From Azolla caroliniana (Eukaryota; Polypodiophyta): a DNA stretch of 64,000 nucleotides. The notes under the pieces were generated by a model, which saw only the letters and a list, made by a program, of their open reading frames with translations, searched no databases and was not told the DNA's origin. This document shows positions 54,085 to 64,000 of this stretch, one piece after another (position 1 is the first letter of the stretch; every line of letters begins with the position of its first letter). The stretch spans positions 1,798,001-1,862,000 of the forward strand of contig JBHGNT010000012.1 of NCBI GenBank assembly GCA_043228905.1. Direction: 5' to 3'. A program made the position numbers and the translations under genes.

Positions 54085-56004
54085 GTTAATACATAAATTT
54101 AATCCATATTGATGTTAATACTTTAAAGGGCCTGGCCACACAAGCGTCTTGTAGGTTTTTCTAGTAGTATCCTCTACCCTTGTAGGTCATTATTGCAAGG
54201 TATTATTATCCAACATATTATTGCTAGTGTTTTGGAAACGCTTTATTTCCATCTTTGATTGGCCATTTGTTCATGTTTCAGAACCTTGTGTGGTGATGCA
54301 TGGATTCCTTGTTCTCGATGTATGTCATATTTGTGTATCCTTTTGTGAGTGGATGTGAGGCATGATTTGATTGCCTTTTGAGTGTGTATCGTTTGTTGAA
54401 ATAGTTTTTAATGAATATCTTAATAATCTTTGTTGAAATAGTTTTTAATGAATATCTTAATAATCTGAAGGCATCTTATTTTATAATGAGTTTAAAATGT
54501 GGCAACAAATTTACTTAAAAAATTTTGAAGTGATTTCCAGATATAATGGCAACTACAAATGACAAGAAAATCATTATTTTCATATGAAGATAGAGTTACA
54601 AGGATCTCATATCTTTTATATTTTCAATATGTAATTTCATATCCTATGATGCTGCACTAAAAATCAAAAGGTTCATTACTTGTGGAAGGAACACATCTTA
54701 AAGCAGAGCAAAATCAAAATCAAAAGGCTCATTATTTGTGGAAGGAATGCATCCTGATATAACATTCTATAATTTGTTGTCATGTAGACTAATTCAAGTT
54801 GTTGTAATGCAAATGGTATAAATGGGATTTGAATGACAACTTTAGCTACATTAAGATGGTAATATGATTTATTATTATAGTTATATAATTTTGAGTTTGT
54901 CCCGTAGTTCAAAGAATTAAAGAAAATAAAATGAGAGTTGATATTGCAAATGTATTCTTTGGCTGACAGGCCATGTTAAATATGAAGAAGACTAATGAAA
55001 CCTATTAATATATTGTTAGATTCTTCAATTGTACAACAATAAAATAATATATTCAAGCCTCTCAGAATATATTGAAAAATATCCCTAGATGCTGAAAGCT
55101 TTTCCATGATGATAGCTAGGGAACACCATTTGAGGGAAATTTGGCAACACTATAAGTAACATTGACCGATCACATAGAACGTAATTATTTCAAGATTTAG
55201 AAGTATAGGAAAAGCAAACTTCTAGTTAATTCTAGGTGAGAGGCACTCATACAAATCATAAGAAGAGTTTTCAACATAGATTTATGTACTCATGATGGAA
55301 AGGAGATTAATGGGAGGTTGATTCATGCGTAAAATAGGTATGCAATCCTCGTGTTGGTCGTGGAATGATTGACAATCTCTTGGACTCTTTCCATTAGGAG
55401 CCTTGCTCATATTGGTTTTATGATTTTGGGTTGTTAACATGGATATCAACCCTTGTAGAAAGTGGCTACTCCTATATTGCTTGGCTACTTGTGTATGATA
55501 TGATTCCTAATGGGAAGGAGAGGCTTGTAAGCTCCCAATTTAGGTATCACCAAAACATGATTGTTTTATATCGGCAAGCCATTTATCTTGAAATTGGTTT
55601 TCACATGTTATGTATACAAGTCAAGGCATTTGAGAGGCTCTAACTATAATATGTGGTTGTGTTTATGTATTATTGATTGCGGGCATCAATTGTTGGCTAA
55701 AGTGTGCTTAAGTGATAGGAATTGGGTCTCTAGATTGTAGTTCTTGGTATGTTGAGATCTTGTAGAGGTCCTAATAATACCAATGGCTACACTCATTTGT
55801 TGTTGATTATGGGCATCAATGTACATATACATTTGTTTGATCACAATTGAGCACTTTAAATTAACCAATCATACAATTTGGGCATTAGATATGCTCTAGT
55901 TATAAGGAGTGAAATATTCATTGTTTTCATTCACTGTGGGAGTCTTACTCATGAGACATGGGGAGCTTTCTTGAAAGCATGCTATGTCATGTGTGTTGTC
56001 AGCT
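54085..56004. other. AT-rich spacer with small duplications
   Basis: No gene is supported. A perfect 37-bp tandem duplication lies at 54,392-54,465. A near-perfect 39-bp direct repeat lies at 54,661-54,699 and 54,717-54,755. The remainder shows nothing I can name. Confidence 0.5.
54392..54465. repeat. 37-bp tandem duplication
   Basis: Two identical adjacent 37-bp units (54,392-54,428 and 54,429-54,465) starting TTTGTTGAAATAG. Confidence 0.9.
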
Positions 56005-57064
56005 AGGTATGGGCTTGGTTAAGTTATTGCTTGGTTTGGTCTAGATCCATTTACTTGGCCGTGAAACCAAATCAAACCATTTATGCCTACATTGCAAAGA
56101 CCAAACAGAACTGAACCATTTAATCACAAATCGAAACCAAAACATTTAACTCACATTAATTAACCGAAAAAAGAAATAACCCAAAACACCATTTAATTAA
56201 GTTGAAATTAATCAAATCATTAAACATAAAAAGGTTGTTAGGGAAACAAGAAAATAAGCAAATATCAATACACCATTAAATTGAGCCACTTAAATCTATA
56301 AGCCTGTAAGCCCATAAACTTGAGTTTTAGAACCAAACCGAGCTAAGACCGTACAATGTACTGAGATTTGAAAATAAGCAGGAACATTTCATAATATCTA
56401 ACCATTGAATTAAGTTGAAATTAATCAAATAATTAAACATAAAAAAATTGTTAGGGAAACAAGAAAAGCAGCAAATATCAATACACCATTAAAGTGAGCC
56501 ACTTAAAATCTATAAGCCTGTAAACCCATAAACTCGAGTTTTAGAACCAAACCGAATGGAGACCAAACCATTTATTGATAATTGAAAATAAACAAGAACA
56601 TTTCATAGTATCTGAAAACCAAACAAAACCAAACCATTTATTGATGATTGAAACCAATCTGAAACATTTAATGATATTCTCCAAACCAACCCAAACCAAT
56701 CCGAACCAATCCGATAAACAGTTAAACTCGAGATTTAGAACCAAACCGAACCGTTTACTTTTGTTTGGTTTTCAGATACTATTCTCCAAACCAACCCAAA
56801 CCAATCCGAACCAATCTGATAAACAGTTAAACTCGAGATTTAGAACCAAACCGAATTGAGACCAAACCGTTTACTAATAATTGAATCCAAACAGGAAACG
56901 TTGAATGATATTTGAAAACCGAACGAAACCAAGCCATTTACTGCTAATTGAAACCAAACCGAAACGTATAACGATATTTGAAAACCAAGCCAAACCGATA
57001 AACAATTAAACCATGGCTTAATAGTTCGGTTCGGGTTCAAGCCGAACCAGGGCCCATAGCTAGG
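56005..57064. repeat. Degenerate AACCAAACCGAA-rich repeat block
   Basis: This 1.06-kb block is built of AACCAAACC/CCGAACC phrases. It contains a diverged tandem duplication with a 213-bp period (from 56,201 and from 56,414) and a 105-bp duplication (from 56,675 and from 56,780). A 20-bp perfect inverted pair occurs (56,609-56,628 against 56,760-56,779). Both ends carry TATGGGC/GCCCATA next to AGCTA in inverted orientation, hinting at a MITE- or foldback-type element. It ends about 100 bp before the DEG8 start. Confidence 0.6.
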
Positions 57065-57162
57065 AGTGCCGGCAACAGACAGAGACAGAGAGAAACAGAG
57101 GATAAACACACATTCCTTTGGTACATGCATTACCACCAAGAACAGAGAAGGAAACAAAAGAC

Positions 57163-60100
57163 ATGGAAAGCTTGAGGTTCTCTCGACCAACTAGCTCATG
57201 GTCTTCATCCCCATCCCCATCTCCATCTCCATCCCACTCTGCTGCTCCTCCCTTGGGAAGAAACTGGAGACCTAAGGGTCCGAGCTCCAGACCTTCATCC
57301 TTCCATCCTATCCTCTGGTATGTCTTCTTCCCATCTTTGCTTATGTTCTTTGGTATGTTTGATCAGTGTCTCCTCCCCTTCGGATCTGTATCTATGTTAT
57401 AGTGTTGATCCTCTTGCTAAACACAATTCCGGGCAGAGTAATCGAAAAAGTTCAGTCTTTAAATACAGACGCCCACCTCCAAAACCTAAAGGCTAAAACC
57501 TAACCTTGTAACTGGGTATTCATTTTGACATACATTTTCTGAAGCATTGTGCTCACGTTGGATGAAGGATCCAATAGAAGGAGTAGATGAAGTAATGTGT
57601 GCATTAGTTAATGTCTTTGGGAAGCAGGAATTACAATCTTATAACAAAACCATGGAAGCAACACAGAGAAACACAGGAATTCCTTTGCTGTTGTTGAGGT
57701 TAAGTTGAAGATCTCATACCCGTTCTTCACCCAGACAACTAATAAAAATGAAACTTTTGTTAGTATTTGGAAACTTTTAGAAGTATTGATTCTTTCATAT
57801 GAATTTCAAAAATAGGTTCGAAATTTTAATATTCTGCTTTTGGTTGCTGAAACAGCCAAGAAAAGCTACGTGAAGGAAACATGATTGATCAAGGGACTTT
57901 GGAACTTCACCGTAGAGATATTTTATCGGGGTCTTTTGTCCTTTCTGTGCTTTCAGCTTCTGGTTGTATGTCAGGTTAGAATGCTTGTCTTAACAAGGGA
58001 AAATCCCTGCATTTTAATTTATTTTTCGAAACACACTTGGTCAACCCCAAAAGAGCGGGCAAAGGGGAACAGTTGAACTTATACTAGCTCAAAAGAATAG
58101 ATATAAGTTTGAAGAAAGATTTGAATCGACCATACATTTGTTCAAATAGCAAAAATAAAATAGCTCAACTAAAGAATTGAGCACGGATATTGTGGAAATA
58201 ATAAAAACTTGGGATCATTTAGGGAAATAAAGGAAAAACTTGGAGGTATATTAGTTTTCCCTCCCTATAAACAGATTGAACTGCATACACATTCTGCAAA
58301 TGTTAACTTTACCGCACATTGATTTGATGTTCTGTCATGCAGATATGTATTCCTATTTATTATTCATTTGCATGTTTTTTCATGGTATGACAGTAGAACT
58401 CAAAATTGGTTTTATGACTATACTCCTCTTAATAGTTGAAATCTAATATACTAGTCTATTATCGTATCACAAGAAAATGTACAATTTTAACTCCAGTTCT
58501 TTCTTTCTTGTTTCCAGCTAGTGCTCTCGGTGATCCAACTGTAACTTTGGCTGATGTAACTCCTAAAATTGCACCACCAAGTCCGCTTCCACCTAATGAG
58601 GTAGCACATGATCTGCATGCAAGCACTCAATATATGGATTACTGATTTTAGGAACGAAATGATTTATTTGGTGTTGCAATGATTGTTTAGTCCCAAAATG
58701 GAAAGTTATGTTCTGTTCTTCTGGTAATTACTTACAAGAGAAAAACTTTCTATGTGCAACAGGAGCGACTTGTTAATCTTTTTGAGAGAACAACATATTC
58801 AGTTGTAAATATATTTGATGTCACATTGCGTCCTCAAGCAACATTAACAGGCTTTGTGGAGGTACACATATTTTTCATACAATGTAGTTGTATATTTAGG
58901 TTGAGCGACAAGTTACAACCTTTTGCTGATATTGCTATGTGAAAACATATGCTAACTTGGAAGGATGTGTGTTATCATTTCCTTACTGTAAACAATCAAA
59001 ATGGGATAATGATTTGCGTGCTTTCAATCAGCTCTTTAGAACATTCAATTCTCAAACATAATTGATATCCATTTTCTCTCTTGTGAGCCCTTATCCATAT
59101 GGCTGTGTTAAAAAAATGTGTTATCTTGTGAACTGCTCACATTTATAGCTGTCAAACCTTTTTAGACGAAGAAACATCATCTTTATGAAATATAATGTCA
59201 TCATAAAAGCTATATTTACATTTAAGGTACCAGAGGGAAATGGCTCAGGAATTATTTGGGATGATGCTGGACATGTTGTGACCAATTACCATGGTATGTA
59301 GTTTTTGAGCGATGCTAAAACCCGAGTTGTTCTTTTCTCTCCAATAATTCCAATTTTAGTGCAAAACAATATTCTTGTATTAATTAAGATGGCCATTGGT
59401 AAAGTCTTAAAGACTAAATAGATAGGAAACTTGCATCTGAAGGTAAAGAAGATAGAGCCTCCCTTGTTCTAAGAGGCCAGACAATTTAGTTTGTTCACAC
59501 TCTTGACTTTACAAAGGATTTATGGACAGCAACGTAATCTCAGATGGGGGATTATAGTCATTGCTTAGCGTGTTTGAGCAAACAGATATTTGGGGCCATA
59601 TGTAAAGTGGGTGTCACAGATTCTGAGATTCTTGTAGATCTGTGGTCAACATGATCCACAGAACCTGTGTATACCATGGGATGTTTCAAGGTTTCCTTAG
59701 ACAGGATGCAGGATATGTTTTTCACAAACTCTGGTATTATGAAAATTGTAAAGAATCTAGCTCTAGTAGAGTTTAGTATTCAGAAGCGTAGTGTGTGTGT
59801 GAGAGAGAGAGAGTGAATGTATAAGCAAGAGAAGGAATTACAGAGAATAACCAGAAAAATAAGAAAACACACAGTAGGGGGGATGACAGCTTATGCACTT
59901 AAGAGAGCTATATTAATTATCTAAAAATCATCAACTAAACTGAATGGCCAAAGGGGGTTTTATATACAAATCCTCAAGGGACTGCCCTATTAAATGTGTT
60001 GGTGGAATCTAACCAAGATATCCACTTGAGGACGATTTTGTCATAAGAATATCTAATATTCTTTGACCACACTAACACTCGACAACTACACGGATTACAA

Positions 60101-63100
60101 TAAAGTGTGCTCTCACACACTCGACAACTACACGGATTACAATAAAGTGTGCTCACACACTTTTTCATACATTGTCCTTTTCTTCACAAGCACATGTTCA
60201 CACAAGTTGAGATTGATTCTCAACAAAAATGACCTTGAATGGTTACATACCCAGCCCTTATGTGGGCTTAGAAGGAATAGGGCAGTGAGCTATTGTTTGA
60301 GTACACATTGAGATCTATATCTTGAAGCTAAGTAAGTCACAGAACTCATCTTGGGTGGCAGGTAAAGAAAGATATTTGCGTATTGGTGTTTGTCTAGGAC
60401 GTAAAAATCTTCAACTTTACCCATTTTATATGTTGTATGATTACATGATCTATAACTTGAATCTACTTAAGTCAGAGAACTCATGTTCGGGGCCAGGAAA
60501 GAAACATATTTGTATGTTGCTGTCTGTCTAGGAAGTAAGAATCTTCAAGATTATTGGTAGCTAGTCATCAGCTGAAAATATTATTGTGGAAGACACCACT
60601 TTTAACATAAGATAAGCATAGCTTGTTTTCATCCAGATTTTCTTGTTTTGATTTCACATGACATGAAAAGTGAATCCTGCTACAACTAGAGTTCTACATA
60701 AAGTTCTTTAATTCTTCTGGTTAGTGATTCTCTCTTATGTTTGTATCAGTGATTGGAAGTGCGTTAAATAAAGGATTTAGTCCTGGACAAGTGGTAGCAA
60801 AGGTCACAATCCTCACATCAGATGGGTATGTAGACAAATCCACTTGCGTAGCAGGAGGCTGTCATTAAAAATGGTAAAGAGAATAAATCATAGAAGTGGG
60901 AAACTCTTGATCAGAATGAACTTCTTAAATGATAAAACAGTTGCATAATAATTATGTGTTACTCCACTAAATTCTACTAGTCTCTTTGAAACAATATCCT
61001 ATAATAACTCTTCTACTATTTCAAACAATAATACTGCAAGGCTTACGGTCACAATTTGAAATAAGGCAATCACAAACTATATAAATTCATTCTTTAATAA
61101 AATTTGAAACCAGTAGAGAGCTCTTAAATTTGCTCAATATTCCTTGCATCTCTTACACAATCCACGCTTCATCCTGAGTGAGTCCTGTGCCAAAATTTCA
61201 TTTTTCTTTAATTTTTTTAGATGCTGTAAAATTTAAGAACCTCTCAGAAAGTATAAAGATCATATTGTTTGTGTATTTCTTGGATTGAACTTTTCAAGTT
61301 TTAGGAAATTTGACAAACATGGTTCTGAATTAACTGATCTATTCTTTCAGGAAACGTCAAAACTATGAAGCGACTTTGGTTGGAGCAGATAGAACTAAAG
61401 ACCTTGCAGTCTTGAAAGTAACTTCATTTTTTTGTGAAAATTTAAAACCTAGATTTCGTGTGTTCTTCCTTTTGATTTTGGTGTGCGTTATGTGATTTGA
61501 AAGAGAAACATTGTGTCAGGTGAATGCATCCACTGAACTGCTTCAGCCTGTATCAGTTGGAGATTCAGGAAAGGTTAAAGTTGGACAACGATGTCTTGCT
61601 ATAGGAAATCCATTTGGTTTTGACCATACACTGACGGTAGGTGTTGTAAGTGGACTGAATAGAGATATATCTAGTCAGACAGGTGTCACAATTGAAGGAG
61701 GGATTCAGACAGATGCTGCTATCAACCCAGGAAACAGGTTGATTTCCAGTTTTATGAGCCATAATGTACTGATTATGTTGTTTAGTCTCCACCTTTCACT
61801 GAGCCTGCTCTTGCCGTTTTATATTGTGAGTGTTCAAATTTACTCATGAAAATAGACATTGTGGGAAACAATCAGTTTTTCATTTAGATACTAATGGGTA
61901 AAACCATTCATTTTGTTGTTTGTGGATAAGAGTGCTCTTAACTCCTCATAGAGGACTCAACATGAAATTGAACTGGAATCAACAATGTTATACCAATGAC
62001 ATGAATACTAGGCCGTTGAACGTAAAAGAATAATAAAAGCTAGCTAACAAACATCCATTTTTTATAAGAAATACTATGCAATTTGGGAAGTGGCTTCCAT
62101 TGGAATGAAGTGAAAGGCAAGGACATGGATCAGAATTCCATGTGGGTTTCCTAAATTATAAAAAATAGGCGTTGAAGTTGAATTCCATGCTTTCCCCTGA
62201 TGCTTAAGCATCTGCAATTAGTTCGAAAAAATCAATTCATCCGTTTTTTAATTTCCCACTTGATACTGAAATGCTGCAAATATAATGTTGGAGATATCAA
62301 ACCTGGACTTTAAATTAATATTCATTCGAAGTTTTGTTTTTCCATTTATTAGTCTTTAACCAACTAATGAAGTGATCATATTACATTCATATGTTCACAG
62401 CGGTGGCCCTTTGCTGGATTCTAGAGGAAATCTGATTGGCATCAACACAGCAATATTTACACGGACAGGTAAGCACACACCTAATGTTTGTTTCTTTCAA
62501 CCCTGATGTGTGGTTACAGAAAATTCAAATGTACAATGTAAATGTTTCTGGCAACTTTTAATTATGCTAAAGGTAGCTCGAAGGTGATCATGATGAGATA
62601 TAGAAAGCTCTAATTATTATCCTCATGTGCTATGGTACAAACAAATCAGGTACTTCAGCTGGAGTGGGTTTTGCAATACCTTCAGATGTTGTATCAAAAA
62701 TCGTTTCTCAACTAATTGCCTTTGGCAAGGTAAAGTTGATGTTTTTGAAATTTCTTTTTCATATATGGAGACTGATTTATGGAAATAGTATCTAATCTTT
62801 TCTACTTGTGAACAGGTTGTGAGGCCAACTTTAAGTGTCCAATTTGCACCGGATCTGGTTGCCAAACAACTCAATGTCAAAACTGGAGTGCTTATCCTTT
62901 CAGTAAGATTATTATTATTCTTTAAGTGGTCTATATACATTATCAAACGAGTAGGTATTCTATAGTTGCTTCAAATGGAGTATTGCAGGTGGCTGAGAAG
63001 GGTGCTGGAGCAAAGGCAGGACTGATACCCACGAGGCGAGGTCTTGCTGGAAATATTGTACTGGGAGATATTATTGTTGGTGTAAATGGTGCACCGGTGA

Positions 63101-63925
63101 GCAAAAATCATTGTTTTTTTGCTTCCTGAGGGTATATAATGTGTTTTTAAATGCTCCAGTTTAAACTTGTATTAGATTAAAGTCAACTAATAATTACACG
63201 ATCCTGGAGTTTGAGTTCAATCCAAATGCAAAATTCTGGAGACAACAAGATTGGCCAAATTCCAAAGCTTTTGCACCTAATTCATAACCTAAATAATATT
63301 CATCCTTTATTGTTAAAGTCTAGTAAAATGTTTTAATAGAATTGAAGTACTGAGTATTCTGCGATGTCCCCACTGTAATAATAAATTATTGGAGCTTCTA
63401 AGAGGTAACGGCTTCTCCTATTACGAACTTCCAACCTTTACTGCGTGATGAGATACATGGGAAGCTGACAATAACCAAATCCCATGCTTAGTTTTGTCTT
63501 TGATCATGGTTCTGAAGTCAATTGCCATAATATGGAGCACTGTATTACTGTTAGTAAGTTACACTCTATGAAGAAGTCATTGGTACAGATACCATGTTGA
63601 TATTCTGTTTGTATCGTTTGACATGTGAAGTTCTTTTTTTGTCATCTTCAAGTTTTTATGAGGTCCCAGTTGAAATAATATTAATAAATACTCGTTACTA
63701 TTATGTAATGTCTGTCCTCTTTGTTCACACAAGAGAACAAATATTGTGTTATGGGATTCCATCTTTATATTTCTTCATTCTGAAATATTTGTAATCCAGG
63801 TCAAGAATATTGCAGACTTTACGAAGGTTTTGGATGCTTATAATGTTGGTGATAAAGTTGAATTGCTGGTACAACGCAATGATAGCAAAGTGGAAGTTGA
63901 GGTAACGCTGGAAGAAAGTGCATAG
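57163..63925 (+). CDS. DEG8: Thylakoid-lumen Deg/HtrA serine protease, DEG8 type
   Basis: Thirteen coding exons close in phase: 57,163-57,317, 57,856-57,974, 58,518-58,600, 58,763-58,861, 59,227-59,293, 60,750-60,825, 61,351-61,417, 61,520-61,737, 62,401-62,468, 62,650-62,729, 62,816-62,902, 62,989-63,096 and 63,800-63,925. The protein has 450 aa, near the 448 of Arabidopsis DEG8. Residues 1 to about 50 are Ser/Pro-rich (stromal transit type). Residues 71-94 form a twin-Arg lumen signal (RRD, hydrophobic stretch, ASA). The triad is His174 (TNYHV), Asp217 (TKDLAVL) and Ser295 (GNSGGP, codon split by an intron). One PDZ domain lies at about 345-445; DEG5 lacks it. In Arabidopsis DEG8 acts with DEG5 in cleaving photodamaged D1 of photosystem II. 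Confidence 0.95.
59294..60749 (+). other. DEG8 intron 5 with tandem duplications
   Basis: This is the longest intron of the gene (1456 bp). It contains a short GT/GA microsatellite near 59,790. A 42-bp duplication around CTCGACAACTACACGG starts at 60,079 and at 60,121. A diverged 135-bp duplication starts at 60,312 and at 60,447. I see no ORF of note. Confidence 0.7.
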
Positions 63926-64000
63926 TCCGTGGATTGGCTGGATATGGTGGCATAGTTAAAATGAGGAATTATCTGGGAGTTCATCGGTATATTTACACTT
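63926..64000 (+). other. Start of DEG8 3' UTR
   Basis: The sequence after the TAG stop runs to the window end. No polyadenylation signal is visible within these 75 bases. Confidence 0.6.

Noticed and set aside
57163-63925. DEG5 or DEG1 instead of DEG8
   Set aside because: DEG5 lacks a PDZ domain, which is present here. The sequence around ALGDPTVT, LFERTTYSVVNIFDVTLRP and NQLNV-like KQLNVKTG follows DEG8 as I know it from Arabidopsis.
1-64000. CRISPR arrays, rRNA genes, prokaryotic operons
   Set aside because: None seen; repeats are LTRs, short tandem repeats or transposon copies, and the two genes have spliceosomal introns.

Overview
The window reads as nuclear DNA of a land plant, most likely a flowering plant. 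The support is two conserved, intron-rich plant genes at the right end (cytosolic ribosomal protein eS26 and a thylakoid-lumen Deg protease of the DEG8 type) and about 50 kb of nested plant-style retrotransposons to their left. I cannot name the species. No rRNA, tRNA gene, CRISPR array or prokaryotic operon was seen.

Layout 1-50,080 (retrotransposon nest). The outermost unit is one non-LTR element (host LINE, minus strand) whose endonuclease and RT lie at 50,080-46,970, whose middle lies at 29,755-29,222, and whose 3' end lies at 1,870-1,190. A 5'-truncated L1-like LINE (29,208-28,354 and 2,047-1,884) sits in it with a 13-bp target duplication. A Ty1/copia element (2,048-28,348, minus) sits in the L1-like LINE. 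Inside the copia are gypsy A (chromovirus-like, minus, 3,643 to about 18,290) and gypsy C (minus, 18,291-24,746). Gypsy B (plus, 7,364-15,684) sits inside gypsy A. Gypsy D (plus, 29,899-46,724) lies between the left and right parts of the host LINE. D holds a solo LTR of its own family (33,296-34,001) and gypsy E (minus, 34,964-44,750), an Athila/Tat-like element with a long extra ORF after integrase. Two short TG...CA insertions (9,174-9,495 in gypsy B; 48,539-49,025 in the host LINE) look like solo LTRs.

Gypsy B, C and D form one family with a shared primer-binding site, polypurine tract, protease motif and gag-pro/pol junction. All four insertions of the family whose flanks can be read sit at CCGT/ACGG with a 4-bp target duplication. 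Most coding regions are broken by in-frame stops. The gag-pro of gypsy C (708 codons) is the longest intact retroelement ORF.

Layout 50,080-64,000 (genic). eS26 has five coding exons at 50,771-52,840, the first holding only the ATG and followed by a GC-AG intron. A broken repeat-containing ORF lies at 53,661-54,084. Next is repeat-rich AT-rich spacer to about 57,064. A DEG8-type gene of 13 coding exons (57,163-63,925, 450 aa) closes the window. The two genes are co-oriented but not functionally linked: eS26 is a part of the 40S ribosome and DEG8 acts in thylakoid protein quality control.
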